A stretch of DNA of 64,000 bases from Drosophila miranda (GCF_003369915.1 NC_046677.1:26678913-26742912); one strand, 5' to 3'. Counted from the stretch's first letter, positions 11,398 to 24,509 are shown. Made by a program: numbers and translations. The notes: generated from the sequence alone by a model not told the origin.

Positions 11398-12122
11398 ACG
11401 TGGACTCTGGCGAGGGGGGAGGTCGTGGATAATTGCGAAAACTCAGTGCCAGAGTCAGCTGTAATTCCTTTTCTTTCTTTTTGGCTTTGGCTCCCGGGTC
11501 CCTGGCTCCCTGGCTCTTTCGAAACGATTTCATTCCGTTCCTGGCACTCGCAATTTGAGCTTTTTGAAACAAACACGCGCCGAAGCAACTAAAAATTGTT
11601 GAAAAGGAATCCTCCACATACTTGATGGAGGATTTAGGGGTGCCGGAGGTAAGGAAAAACTCTGGGATTCAGGTTGCAGCCGGATGGGGAAGAGCTAGTG
11701 CTCCTGTGGTGACTGCTTTTAACGAAAATTGCTTCATTAGAAGCAGCGGGTTAACTGTGGAAATACTCGACCGCTGCCTGATTGAGTTGCACTTTCGGGG
11801 CAGGCCTTGGCCCCGTGCACCATTGTGAGGGGGGCAGGCTCTGGCAGCAACAAAGTTGCGAAAATTAAAACGCAAGCAACCCAGCAGATACCCAGTAGGT
11901 GAACACTTAGATCCATCTGATTTTGATTGGGAAAGGGTTTAACAATGATTTCTGTAGGGGATATAAATCGAAAAGAATACTCGATATTTGAGAAATTTTT
12001 AGTTGGTACAAAAATATATATTGATCCAAGTAACATTTTTCTAATGCATTCAAAAATTTTGTGTACTCTAAATTAAGTTTTCGTATTCCAAATTATCCGG
12101 ACTGTTGTAGATATTTCGGCAG

Positions 12123-12435
12123 ACTCTGGGAGGTCGCACGATTTTTAGATGTGTTGAGGTGCTTGAAAAAGAGGCTTTCGAACAACACCCTGCCATTGAA
12201 AGCCATTAGAAGAGGGACAGGCAACTCCCCCCAGAGATCGTCGAAATTGCGACGACGGGGCATTGGGGACACTACAACGGCTTCATGGGACCAAGCACTC
12301 AACCGTTGAAAGTGTTACCACACCTTAAAAAGTAAGTCTTTAAAATAGCTACCAAAATGATTGCAACAAACGATTTACCTTAGTTTCAGTGTTAGTCAGA
12401 GTACGAATCGGAATCTGTTGAATTTTTCGAAATAA
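12123..12435 (+). pseudogene. possible small spliced gene, or decayed gene with one in-frame stop
   Basis: A coding-like + frame runs from 12123 (after a possible acceptor CAG at 12120-12122), with GNN-rich codons reading CVEVLEKEAFEQHPAIESH. It meets TAG at 12207-12209 and stays open and coding-like afterwards (LPPEIVEIATTGHWGHYNGF) to 12331. A GTAAGTC donor at 12332 and a TTTCAG acceptor ending at 12389 define a 58-bp intron of typical fly size. The frame continues across it to TAA at 12433-12435. A second GT-AG pair (12439-12504, 66 bp) and AATAAA at 12554-12559 follow. A possible first exon, ATG at 11625 to the GTAAGG donor at 11649, would join in phase. The internal TAG argues for a pseudogene unless the 5' structure differs. 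No family is recognised. Confidence 0.35.
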
Positions 12436-12553
12436 ACGGTAAGTAAAAATAAATAAATTTTACAAGTTTCCGAAGAATTATAAAATTTACTGCTTTACTT
12501 TTAGAAACCAAATTACGATTGACCAAAAAACCAGAGACTACTGGATCCTCACC

Positions 12554-12559
12554 AATAAA
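12554..12559 (+). terminator. AATAAA downstream of the spliced candidate
   Basis: Canonical signal about 120 bp after the candidate stop codon. In such AT-rich DNA it could be chance. Confidence 0.35.
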
Positions 12560-12599
12560 ATACCACAAAATATAAGCAAAATTAAATGAAGTGAATATA

Positions 12600-13480
12600 A
12601 AACATTAAAACCCACCTCTTTGATCAAAAACCAGACCTCCCTGGCCCTACCATTTCCCAGGGTACAAAATCCTAGAGAACTTTCATTGTGTTTTGTGCCA
12701 GGGCCAGAGCCCTAATGAAATTAAAGGTAAAATACTTTTAGGCTAATTGCTTTAAATGCGTGTGGCAGCAACAGAATCCACAAAAAAAGAACAGATTTCT
12801 ATAGAAAGAAAGAATCATTTTTGTTGGCTGCTCTGCTCTTCGCTGCTCTGTTCTGTCGATTGTGTGGCTGCTGCTGCTGGCTGGTGGCTCGTTTGCATTC
12901 ATAAATCAAAAGAGCATGTGTCTATCATGACCCCCCAACAGGCAGGCTGGCTGGCCGACTGGCAGGCAGCCACCAAACAATAGAATACCGTAAAGATTAT
13001 ATAGAAATAGCCAAACACACACACACACACACACACAATAAATAGGAGAAAATATGAAAGTGAGAAGAGCAACAAGAGCAACCGCACAACAAATGGAGCA
13101 TAAATTACACATGGCCCGCATAGAAAAATGATACGCCGTGAACATAAAACAGATGCCTGTTTGGGACTAAGGATGGGAGGGCCAGCCAACCATACTCATC
13201 ATTTATAAAAATTCCTCGCGTTGGGTTGTGGGCCTGCTTTTGGCATTTATGGTCATCAGCGATGGGGTCCGAAAAATGAAGTTAGCATCTCTCTGTCTCT
13301 CTGTCGCTCTGTCTCTCATATCCGTTTTCAGTCCCTGCTAAACTAATCGCGTTACAATGAAAATTGATGATGCTACACAAGGAAAAAAGTAACAAGAATG
13401 GGGCATTAGGGGTCTAACGACTAAGGGATGCCCATTAAATGGGGTAGAAAGCTTGTATGAGCCACGATTGAGCCGTGTGG
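12600..13480. other. intergenic with (AC)11 microsatellite
   Basis: Non-coding DNA with a perfect AC run at 13015-13036. No gene seen. Confidence 0.6.
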
Positions 13481-13506
13481 ATCGTGAGAGCGCTGTCAGA
13501 GAGCGG

Positions 13507-13690
13507 TAACAGTGCGCTGTAAACGGGCAACGGGCACAGGCTGTTAAGGGCCTGCGGTACCTGGGAGAGTTAACAGACTATTAACAGCATGCGGTGCCTT
13601 CGATCGGTAACAGACTGTTAACGGCCTGCGGCACCTGTGATCGGTAACATGCCGTTAATCGTGGTCGTTAACAGTGCCGTGGCTCTGTTA
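13507..13690. repeat. cluster of TAACAG/CTGTTA words
   Basis: Eight copies of TAACAG or its complement lie within 184 bp, at 13507, 13541, 13571, 13582, 13608, 13615, 13669 and 13685. Some sit in the palindromic context GTTAAC. The block is GC-richer than its surroundings and also repeats GCCTGCGG(T/C)ACCTG. Fewer than one copy would be expected by chance. It looks like a degenerate short-period repeat or a binding-site cluster. Confidence 0.7.
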
Positions 13691-13699
13691 CTGCTGCTG

Positions 13700-16600
13700 C
13701 CCTGAAAAGATGGGAAATAAAGTAATTTATACCAATCTACGATTCTGGGGATCCAAAAAGCCATCTTAATACCCTCTTCTAATCAAAGGACATACCCTGT
13801 AGCACACATAAACAACACAATGCTATCTCCAAATCGGAAAAAGCGAAACCAAAGAGCATTTTGGCCAGTTAGGCTATAACTATGCAACATATTTTAGTGC
13901 CACAAAAGTGGCCAAGCGAATGCCAGAGACCATGTCATTGACTTTGTTGCAGTTGCAGCCACTTAAATTCAATTGACTCCGACCCCGAACCCGAGCCACC
14001 CGCAGCCCCGGGGCAGCAGCAGCGGCAGCAGCAACAACAAATGTTTGGCAAATATTGTCAACCGAGTCGAGTGGATGGACGAGAAGCAGGCAGCATGGAA
14101 TGGGGAGTCAAATATGGGGCGAAATCGGGGGGCCATTCAGTTAACAAAGTTTTCGCAACGAACCAAACCAGAAAACCAAACAACAACAGCAGCAGCTGCA
14201 GCTGCAGAGAGTCAGAGAATCAGAGTCAGAATCGGGGCAGAGAGTCCTGCCTGTCCATCCCTTTGGCTACTTAACTGTTCAGTGGACCAGGCCCCAAAGT
14301 GGCCTGGCTATAAAAATGCAACGAGAGCAGGGCGAATATTCTGCGGGCACTCTATCTGTTTGGTTAGCGAAAACAACAATCGAGACCCAAAATGTGGAAC
14401 GCATTTAATTGAATTGGAAAAAAACTAAACAGCGCCAGGATTGGAATACGAGGAATTTTGAATGAAGTGCGGAATACACTAGGCAGGGATTGGAGGGCAT
14501 TGGAGACCATTTACAGATACTTGCAGATATTTCAGTTGTAAGGAAATAGGAAAAAGAGATTGTGCGGGGGAAATACTCGTAAATATAGCATAGTTATAGA
14601 TTTATATGGAATAAATCCGAACTTTGTGGTCTTTTGCCATCGATTAATGGACTTTTTTATGTCTTATATTTCCAGATCTTCCAATAATGGCACTGCAGGA
14701 ACTATATCATTGTTAAATATACCTGTTATTAAGCAAAGGATCCCTCTATTTTTGAAGAAAATGCAGAAAAACCAACTAAGTTGTGGCTTCTTACCTTTTA
14801 CTTTACCTTTGATGACTTGTCCACCTGAAAATCTACCAAAATTACAACTATTTTATACTAATACTAAGAGACAAGCCCCCTGATCACTCGCTTCACTCGC
14901 TCGCTCGGGCGCTACGACCCAAAACTTTTTTTGTATAATAAAGAGATTACTTCAAAACCATTCCCTTATTAAAAATACTTCCACTATCCATTTAAACCAA
15001 AATCTTTGATAAATACAAACCCCATGAGAATTTAGCTCTACCCAAAAATTCGTTGAGTGTAAAACCGATTCGCAGTCAAACGAAACGCGACCAAAGTCCA
15101 AACTCGAATGCAATTACAAGCGATACTCCCTGCAAAGGCAAACACTTGATGTCGCATTCTAGTGTGAGTGTATGTGTGGGTATATTCGTGTGTGTGTTGG
15201 CAGTTAATATGATGACGCTTAAACATGGCTAAAAAGCATTATGGCAGGCAAAGTCAATTAGAGCAGTGCGCGACTACTGGCAACGCCATTTCCCTGCCAG
15301 GGCAACGATCCCGGCTGCCCACCTAACCCCAGGGCTCTTCCTGGTCCTGGTCGTGGTTTTGGTCCCCGGCTGTAAGTGAATCCAATCCATATTTGTGGCA
15401 AATTGTGTTTGGCTCTGGCATTTTGCATCCACCTTAAATGTTAAACTCCCCCCACAAAATACAGAGTACACACTTGATGAGCCTGATTTTGGTTTCGGGG
15501 GGTTTTTGTTTGTCAATTTGGTTGAATTTGGCAACGTGCTTTTGAAGCAATTGAGACGATGTCTCCACGGTGATCCCTTTAGCACGGCCAATCCTTTGCT
15601 TTTCCCTGCCATTCTTTAGGGCCGGAGTTTATTTTTAAACGAATTTCAGGTTGAGCCAGGAGCCAAGCCGAAAATCTCGTAGCTTCAAGCAGAAGCTCTA
15701 TCTCTTCCTTCGGGGGCGGGCTCTGGCTTGAAATATTTAGGGGACATTATGGGGGGAGGGAACTACCGTTGAGGATACCCCCACCGGTATTTATCGTAAA
15801 CTTCAACTGCCAGAGCGGCGCGTCAAGGATGGGATATTCGGGGCCCCACCACCTCTCGCAGATATGTGTGTGTGTGTGGGATTCGAAAAGGATGGTTGGG
15901 CAACCCATAGACTATATCAATATTGGCCTAATGGCAATGACAACGACAGCGTTAGCTAACCATAAAAACCAATGACAACTCTTTACAACAGGAAGAATGG
16001 AAAAAGGTTGCGGCAGAAGGACAGACAGACAATGCGAAATGCTAATCCAATTGAGTGGCGACTCCTGGACTGCTCCTCCAGACGGCAATAATCATAAACA
16101 GATATTATATTATTTATCTCAGCCTCGTCCTGCCTTATGTATTAATCTCCCTCACCAAAAAACCCACATGGACCTTGGACCTGGCCGAAAACTCCACTGT
16201 CCAAGATGCTCTCCAGCCTAATTGCAGTCCTCGCTGCTCGGCTCTCGCTTGGGGGGGCATTCTCGTAATGACACGAAACGAGTTCAAAGCTAAGTTGGCT
16301 CATATAGTTTTTCATTAGGTTTTGGGTGTATAAGCCCTTTGATGACCGCCTTTTAAGTCTAATTAACTGCTAATAGGCAATTAATCATTATTACTCAAAT
16401 TTCAGAGGCGGAACGATGACTGGATGGGAGGTGGAGTCCAGTAGTTGTGTGACACGGGACACTGGACACATTGAAATAAATTCATAAGTGTGGGATTTGG
16501 GTTGTAGGAATAGCGAACTGTGGGATACACTAACTATTTGTATGGGGAGAAGTTCTGTAGGTTGAAAACTTCATGATCAACTTCTAATTGATTTGAAGTC

Positions 16601-19600
16601 TCAAAGTCCGATAAAATTTAAGTTTAAGAGTTCCATTTATACAATCTCTATGAAAGTTCTAAATTCTTTGGAATTCAACTAAAGAAACTATTGTATAAAA
16701 TTGCAGATCAATTCGGTAATTGGCTGTGGAGTTATAAGAGTGTTACTATATGAACAAAATGATTGGCTTAGAAAACTTTAAGCCCATTTCATTCCGTGGG
16801 TTCCAGTGTGGGACACAAGCACAACAAATTTCTTAATGCTAACTCTTTTAGATCCCAAGATCATATAATTTATCATCTTGAAACTGTATGAAAGTCAAAT
16901 GGTTTATAGAAAATTACGTCATAAAACTCTATTAACTGTTTTAAGACATTAAAAAGAACCGTTTCTAAGTAAAAAGTTGTTAAAATACTGGAAAAATCAG
17001 ATAGATTTCAATATCTATACTCTAAAATCCCCCCATTAGAATTATTGAGTAATTACTTAGATATAAATCACTCTTATAAGAAAAACTCTTTTTCCCAACC
17101 ATGTTTTTCAGACTCCTATTCTCTATTCTCTCTATACTCTCTATTCTAGATACCAATATTCAATAGATGATAATTTCCAATCAGTATTTCATTAGAAAAC
17201 CACATAAAAATGCAGAAATATGTGCCTCATACAATTTGTAAAACGCAAATCCAAAAACCCGGAAACTTCTGACTCACTCTCATATCAAAAATAAAACCCA
17301 AACCATTCATCAGGTTACTTTGAAGAACTTCTACCTACCGAAAATTGCCGTCTTCCCTTGGGTGACTAAGCCAAATCCTTTCATCGATTCAATATGCCTT
17401 TCGTGAGGCATTTAACCCTGGTTAGCGTATCATAATTCATAAATAAAGTGTGACTAATGCCAATGGGAGCCCTCACCATGCGCTGGACGAGGCTTCACCA
17501 AGTGTAACTGCGATCCATTAAGCAATAAAATTCATTCATTTATTATTTATTGTGATTACACCCCATCGTCCATTGTTCTTCCTTCCTTTGCCACTTTCTC
17601 TTCCCACTTCAGTGTGTTGTTCGAGGGAGGACTTTAAGTGGTAATTACAGTGCGCCACGCCCACACATGAAACGGGGAATGGAAATCATAAACATAAAGC
17701 TAAAAGGCGGCCGGCTGGGCTGGCAAATGAGCCAAAGCCAGGGCCCAAAAGGAGTAGCAAGGAGGCTAAGCAGATCATAAGCGTAAAGTGCTCTCAATAT
17801 GGCATGGTGTGAGAGGGGGGTCCTTCAGAGTAGGGGTCAGCCTGCGTAACAAATGCAATAAATGCGAAAAAAGGACTTGAATTGTCCCCTCTCCCCCATC
17901 TCAAAGAACAACAAATGGCGACAGGCTGGAGCTCAAAGAGCAGGAGCAGGACAGGGACGAGGCACAACAGACTTTCCTTCCGTCCAAAAAGGCATAATAA
18001 TAATTCGTAAATTGATTGTGTTTAGTGAAGTTTGAATAAATTCAAAGAATAAATGAGAGGCGAATAGAGGAAGATCTCTCGACTATGAGATGCCCAAGCC
18101 CTCAAGAGATGAGAAGAAAATATTGCGAGCAGGTCTGATCCCAATTTGATTGGATTGGTATCTAAAAACTAGAGACAAATTCATATCTATAGGACTATAG
18201 CCAGCACAGGGACTCGTCTGAAAGTGCTCCAGCTTCAATGAGTTTTGATGGACCTTCCTGTATAGCGAAGTTCTTTAAATTCTCCCATCGGCTGATAGTT
18301 CTCTTAAAGTTTTCGAAAGAAACTTGTCATTGTCGTCATTATATTCAAAAATGCTCCCCAAAAACGCTTTCTGCCGGCCGTTACATCCCTCTGCATGCAT
18401 TCAATACACCTTTAAGTACTGGGTATAGAACGATGCCCAGAATGAACGACGACATGGAGGACAACCCATAGCAGAAGTCGGCAGGATAATCCACTAAAAT
18501 TTACAACAAACGGAAACAGCAACAGGAAAAAGGCATGAGTCCAAAGCCAGCAACAGCAGCACCACCACCACCATCAGAATCTAACAAATAAAAATAAATT
18601 TCTCGCTCGATGAGGACGCTGCCGAAGAAAATACCAAAAAAGCACCGAACATATGCGCGCTGATGAGTTACTCGAGGGGCGGTGGGGTGTGGGTGGTCGT
18701 GTGGGCGTGGAAGAGTCTTGCAGAATGAAATAAAAATGGAAAGCAAAGCAAAACTTATGACTGTCAGCAGATAAAGCGAAAGCTGCCATGAAAGGACCAA
18801 AACCAGAGCCAAGAATCGAGACAGCAACGAAGCGCAGAGATGGCTGGGCGAGTGGGTGGTGGAGTGTGTCTGCCACACATCCATATCTGTCTCACCCTCT
18901 GGTTTCTGTGTCCTGTGCTGTTGCGCTGCCAGGAAGGAGACAGAACAGAACAGAACAGGACGAGGACTATCAAAGTGAAATGCTAAAGCAGCCAAAAATC
19001 CACGAAATAATGGCAGACACAACATGGGAAACAACTGCGACAACAACGCATGAGATGGGGCAGGATCAAGTGGGTATGTGCAGAGTTACAGAGAGGTACA
19101 GAGGAACGGGAAGGACACTGTTGGAGAGATGGACACACCATGCAAGTGATAGTAAAAATCCTAGCTGGAAGCCACGGTGTTGGCCAACCATTGCCATTCG
19201 GTGTCATTTGGCATCATCATCAATATGGCTAAAAGGACAATGCGTTAAATGCGAGAAGCTGCAAGCAGCTGAAGATGGTATCCCACCCTCCCCCCGCCGC
19301 CCACCGCATATCCTCTTTTTGTCAAGGACCCGTGTCCTCGTGTCTGTATAGGTGACATCTGGGGCAATGAGTGCGCATATTGTCCTGCCTCTCTAAGCTG
19401 TCGCAATTGCTTTGGGAGGGAACAGATGATGAAAGCAACAGCGACAAACAGGACAAAGAAAAAATGAAACCATTAAATATACTTCGCTGGGCAGGCGGTA
19501 GGTACTCTCTGCCCCCTGCCACATGTGGGCCTATTCGAAATCTATAGAATTGATTTGGTGGCTAAGATGACAGTACAAACCCAAGCAACTTTTATCTCTC

Positions 19601-19700
19601 CCTCCTAGATAATATTCTGTCAATAAATATTGTTTCAAATAAAATTTCAACAACCCTGCTTTGGTTCTAGGCTCAAAATATTCATTCCAGTAAAAATCCC
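13700..19700. other. intergenic, no gene recognised
   Basis: About 6 kb of mixed DNA. Open frames at 13973-14428 and 18788-19351 are the longest but are poly-Ala/CAG-derived or lack codon bias, so I do not call them. 16400-17500 is very AT-rich. Confidence 0.55.
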
Positions 19701-19723
19701 AAATTCAACAAGACATATTTGTA

Positions 19724-19729
19724 TTTATT
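19724..19729 (-). terminator. poly(A) signal overlapping the stop codon of the Skp1-like gene
   Basis: On the - strand the sequence AAATAAATAC contains both the TAA stop (19725-19727) and an AATAAA hexamer (19724-19729). The 3' UTR could therefore be very short. Confidence 0.5.
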
Positions 19730-20258
19730 TGCAAAAGTTCAGCATTTGGTGTCCATACCAATCCACATCACGGTTCAGGGATTCAAAATTTGGAGGGACG
19801 CCGACCACCGCAAACTCAACCAAGGCCTGTACATTTTTCAAATATGTATTCCACTGGTAGCTTGTGAGCCTTTCGCGATTGAAGAATATTTTCTGAATGC
19901 ACAGCTTCATCAGCCAGTTGATCTCGAGGTAATTGGCGCCCTCCAGCAACTCACAGATGTTGTTCAAGTCTTCGCGCAGGAACTCCTTGTCCCAGTCGCC
20001 GGTCTGCACTTCGATCTCCAGGGCTGGGACCGGGTTGGGCTTGTTCACCCATTGGGGCTCCTTGTCGTCCTTGTGGAACTCGGCCCATATGAGGATCTTC
20101 AACAGCACCTCACTGCGGATGCCGTGCAGCGGTATGATGGCATCATCCGTACTCTCCTCCGGGCACGCCCTGCACATGGCGCGTATCACGTTGGAGCGAT
20201 TCATCAGTTCTAGCTCGACATGAATTATCTTTCCGTCTTTGGTCTCAAAAGACATCAT
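19725..20258 (-). CDS. Skp1-like SCF ubiquitin-ligase adaptor, diverged intronless paralogue
   Basis: This 177-aa intact protein clearly belongs to the Skp1 family, which bridges Cul1 and F-box proteins in SCF ubiquitin ligases. The N-terminal BTB/POZ-like half has the family hallmarks IIPLHGIRSEVLLKILIWAE and FHKDD (roughly residues 42-66). The region GDWDKEFL...ICELLEGANYLEINWLMKLC (about 88-121) matches the conserved Skp1 helices that contact Cul1 and begin the F-box-binding part. The C-terminal tail, normally a conserved NIKNDFT-PEEE-type stretch that contacts F-box proteins, is strongly changed: it retains only a VVGVPPNFESLN-like outline and a final DVDW. There are no introns. Drosophila carries several such intronless Skp paralogues (SkpC-F type), often male-biased; which one this matches I cannot say. 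Two adjacent ATGs open the frame. The overlapping + frame is a shadow. Confidence 0.9.
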   Translation of the reverse strand: MMSFETKDGKIIHVELELMNRSNVIRAMCRACPEESTDDAIIPLHGIRSEVLLKILIWAEFHKDDKEPQWVNKPNPVPALEIEVQTGDWDKEFLREDLNNICELLEGANYLEINWLMKLCIQKIFFNRERLTSYQWNTYLKNVQALVEFAVVGVPPNFESLNRDVDWYGHQMLNFCK

Positions 20259-20356
20259 TTTGATCCAAATTTGCAGTCAAAGTGTTTTCAACGACAATAA
20301 ATTTAAGCAAATGCACCTTTGTTTTTTTTTCGCTTCAACATGTGATTGTCGATTTT

Positions 20357-20385
20357 CTGTGACTTCAGCTCTGTTTATTTTTATA
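20357..20385 (-). promoter_or_regulatory. TATA box and possible Inr of the Skp1-like gene
   Basis: On the - strand TATAAAAAT lies at 20385-20377, and an Inr-like TCACAG at 20362-20357 is about 25 bp downstream. The ATG follows some 100 bp later. A proper core promoter argues against a dead retrocopy. Confidence 0.5.
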
Positions 20386-20449
20386 CGAAATACGGTCTCA
20401 CTAGCTTCCAGAAAAACAATGGCAGTAAGCTGCTGACTCATTGTTAGAA

Positions 20450-23400
20450 CAGAGATGGCCTGAGGCCTGATTAACGAGGTTGTTTTGGTAATGGAAATGG
20501 ATTATAGGAGTTTCAACCGTTGAAAGCAGCTCCGAATGGAAGACGGCTTTGGTTAAAAAATGTAACAAAGTAATGTAAAAAAATTACTCTTGTAGAAATT
20601 ATCCAATCTCAAAGAAAATTTATTAATTTAGCGGAAAAAAATGTTTTTCTTTTGAAAATCGAATTGGAAAAGCTTTTAAAACAGCAGAAAAGTCAAAAGT
20701 TATTGCGCTGTACATTCATGTATGGGTAGGTGTTTTTTCTACATTCTACATACTTATATACATGACATCGAAGTTTGATGTCTACTTTTAGGCTACCGAA
20801 ATGTATCCAAGACACGTAGAGAGCATGTAATATGTGATAGCTTGATGATCGCATCGTCAGATGTCGCCAGTGTGCATGTCAAAAGAATGTATTACGATAT
20901 TCGTGTTACACGTAGAAAACGTGTTGGCTCGAGGCACCCCCAAATACTGGCGGATCTTTGGTCGTTAGACTTTCAAACTGAACTTTAAAAAATTCAAGAA
21001 ATTGTAAATTTAACGAACTCCGAACGTTGTATGCCAAGAAAACTTCGTTACTTGTAATTGAATAATAGAACGAGTGCATATAAAATGCAATACCTTTATT
21101 CAATTAAGCCTCTTCGGTAGTACATTCTGTATGATTATCCGTGCTGAATGGCACTCCCCCAAATATCACCTCATCCCCTACTGCTTTCTGCACGACTGCT
21201 TTCTTCCAGGAGTACACACTGTCCCTCTCTCGCCCCCTTAGAGCCACTGGCCCTATACCATCTTCAACAGACTATCGACAGTTTGCACAAATGGGGCCAT
21301 AAATATGCATTGTGTCACATTAGTGTGCGTGTCTGTGTATGTGATTAAGTGTGTGTGTGTGTGCGAGTATGTGAGTGCGTGTGCATATGGCCAAAGGGTG
21401 AGTTGGCTATATGTCACTGGAGGTTAATAGATTTTCTTTAGCGTGTCATCGGGGTCAGAGCAGACGCCAGAAGGAACACAGGAAGAAACACACACACACA
21501 CACACAGAGGACGCCAGAGAACGAGGGCCTGTGCACAGAAGGACGATATGAAGGAGTACTGCGAAGGAGAGGGACGAGAGTCCAAGGGGTAAATGGACAG
21601 ACGCTTCCGGCCACAGCCATAACAAGGCTAAGATGGTTAACTTTTTTCCGTCTGCAAAAAGAAATGGGGGAACATATAAATATTTATAGAGATTTATAGA
21701 ATTATATGTGAGCAAGTTTTTCTTATAGAAAATTGTCGGGAATTGTAGAAAATTCAATCGAATTTACTTTAAATAAGTTTCAGCAAATGTTTAGCCATAT
21801 TTCAAGCCACTTTCCATGGCATAAATATATTATTTTCTTATCATTAAGAGTCTACTTATTGGATGATTCATTTCAAAACACACACTATCCAAAATCATAT
21901 TTCAAATAAAACCAAACCAATTTGGTTCTCAAATTCCATTCTCCGTACATTCCATAGATTAGCATTTTGATTTACTTCCATAAAATTCATTCGTTTCAAA
22001 ATTTATTTCCCAAAAACAGATCAATACCAGAGAGATATCTCTTCGCCCCCAAGTCCACAAAATGTGGCCTGGGCACCTGGCCCCCCAAAATTGTGATGTA
22101 TTTAATTGCCTCATGTTGCCCCGCTCCGCCCCGCCCCAATCCATGTCCATTCCCCCCTCTAAAGACCTCAACTCCTTCAACAAAGACATTCGAGATTTCG
22201 GCATTGCGTGAGTCAAGATTTTCTTTAGGTTTTCCCTCTTTCCCCTCCCCCAAGAGGCTGTGGAGTTTTTATTACAATTTTTGTTGGTCCACTCCCCCCC
22301 CTCATTGTGGGTGGGGGTGTGGGAGGGGGCGTGGGCAGGAACTGGCAGCAAGAGCTAATGGATTCTATTTAACTTCCACCGACTGCTAATGGATTTTTCT
22401 TGACCCCAAATGAAAATGCGCATCGAAATGCGATTGAAAAATGCTTATAAAAAATAGAAGAAGGAAGTAGCAGACACAGCAGAGAGGGAAGAAGAGAGCA
22501 TAATGGAGCAATGAACACGAAAAAAAAAAAAATAGCAGAGAAATAATAGCAACAAACGAAGCTAAATGAATTGAAAATGGAAGTGAAATGCAGTGCTTCA
22601 AATGGGGTTACAGTGGCACGATAGAAAGGAAAATGTTTAGGTTGGTGGGCAAAGAAGGGGAGGGGCATCTGTGGAAAGTGAGTGGCCCAGCCCCAGCTGG
22701 TCGAAAAGCCAAGGTAATCTCTTAATTTGGTCGAAATTTCGGTTTGAAATTTGGTTGTTTTTTGGCTAAAGAAAATATACTTTAAAAGGGGATTAAAGTT
22801 TCGTCTCTATTTATAGGGATATACCAATGTTCCAGGCAAACTATTTCTATAGATATTTCTAAGAGCGATAATTTTCTTAAAGATTAGATCAATCTACCTT
22901 ATAAATATCGGTTAAATATTATCTTGTTGATAAAACCTCTTGTTTAAGAAATGTTTTTCTCCTACGATGGCATACCTCTAATCTTTCAATCTGCAAAAAC
23001 CCCATTTCTTTGTGGTTTCTTTCTTATTTTTTATCAGACCAATTTTCCTTGACTTTAAATTGACTTTTCGAATAGCAGCCCCCACAAAACTCCAGCTAAT
23101 TATTACAAATAATTCTTAATTTTGATGAGCTCAACGAAAGGAAAGACCAAGAAAAAGGGCACCAAATAAAGTTGAAAAAATAAAGTTATGCTTCAACAAT
23201 TTTTTCTTTACGACCTCTCCTCCTCTGGGGGGCACCGGTGTGTAGGTGGCGGTGGCGGTAGGTCCGGTCCGGTCCGTCCAACAATGCAACACTTTTTGGG
23301 AAAATTCTCCCACCGAAAAGAGAGGAGCGGTGAAATAAATCAACTTCCGCTTGGCCGGTCGCGGCACCCAAGAATAACCCAAACAAAACCGACGGAAAAA

Positions 23401-24280
23401 AAAGTGAGACCTTTTGGGACCTTCTGACATAACTGCGAGTCAGTCACTCATCAGAGGCCTAGAATTTCGCCCACCTGTGAACGGACTGGGGGCAGGGGGA
23501 GGGGAGAGGGTTGTTATGGTGCATCGTTCCGCTTGAGGTGCATGGAGTGGAATGGAGGAATGCTTTGCATAAGACAACAGAAAAACCTGACCTAACCAAC
23601 AAGAGATATACTTCCGGTGACTCCCCGAAGATGGTCGCTGAATGCGCGTTAAAACTTCACTCCATCCCCACTCCATCCCCACTCCACTCCACGCTCGTCT
23701 ATCCATTGTTTGGGGGGGCACTTCACTTCACACACATACGATAATCATTTCACATTACGGTAAGATAATGATTTCATTATGTATTTTTCATGTTATTAAT
23801 TATATTCCCTGCGCTCTCGGCCTGCCTGCCCCGCCTGCAGTAGTGGGAAAATAATTATTGGTCTACAAATTTTCCTTCTTATACAATATCATGTGGATAA
23901 TTGTATGTATGTGTGTGTGTGTGTGTGAGTGTGTGCGGCCTGTGAAAAAGGAAGTCGAGGTCGGCGTCTGGTGAGACGACTGCTAAAACTAATGACAGTT
24001 GCGTGTATCGGGCATCCAGCGGCGTCTTGATCTTGGGGCAGAGGCAGGCAGGTGTGCCTAGGACTTGGAAAAGCCTCTCTTTGAAAGCGTGTTTGGTGGA
24101 TGGGTTTTTAATGGCATTAGAAAATTGACTATGTTTTGATCATGCGGTGGGGCAGGTAAACAGCACAGCGGATGCGGTGGGGATCAGATCAGTGACCCTG
24201 AACTTGTTTCTGAAACGACAAGGGACCGATGATAATGATAATAACTTAAAGATTTCATAAAATAGAAGACAAACATTGTT
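20450..24280. other. intergenic with CA/GT repeats, no gene recognised
   Basis: Contains AC and GT runs near 21488-21506 and 23907-23932, C/G-rich patches at 22050-22340, and otherwise AT-rich DNA. The open frames are low-complexity. Confidence 0.55.
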
Positions 24281-24509
24281 GGTCTTTATCGTTGCCCTAT
24301 GAACTGTGGTCTGAAAATAGAAGTCTTAGCTTATTCGAAAGAGAATCTACCAGGAATACCCTACACTAGGGCATACAATAGTCTTCAAAGCCGAAGCCCA
24401 CGTTCGATTCGCACCCACTGCTTTAATCGGTCTGCACTTCATTCCAAGAGCACGTCTTCATTGACAACTTGTCGCCGTTTGAGAGTGAGGACCATCCCAA
24501 CTGTCACCC

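Noticed and set aside
13973..14428. 151-aa + frame with poly-Ala
   Set aside because: Built on CAG/GCA repeats in ordinary intergenic DNA; no promoter or homologous motif seen.
18788..19351. 187-aa + frame
   Set aside because: Purine-biased sequence open on both strands; composition not protein-like.
24395..24425. GTTCGATTC, a tRNA/SINE B-box-like word
   Set aside because: No A box at the right distance and no cloverleaf; not called as tRNA or SINE.
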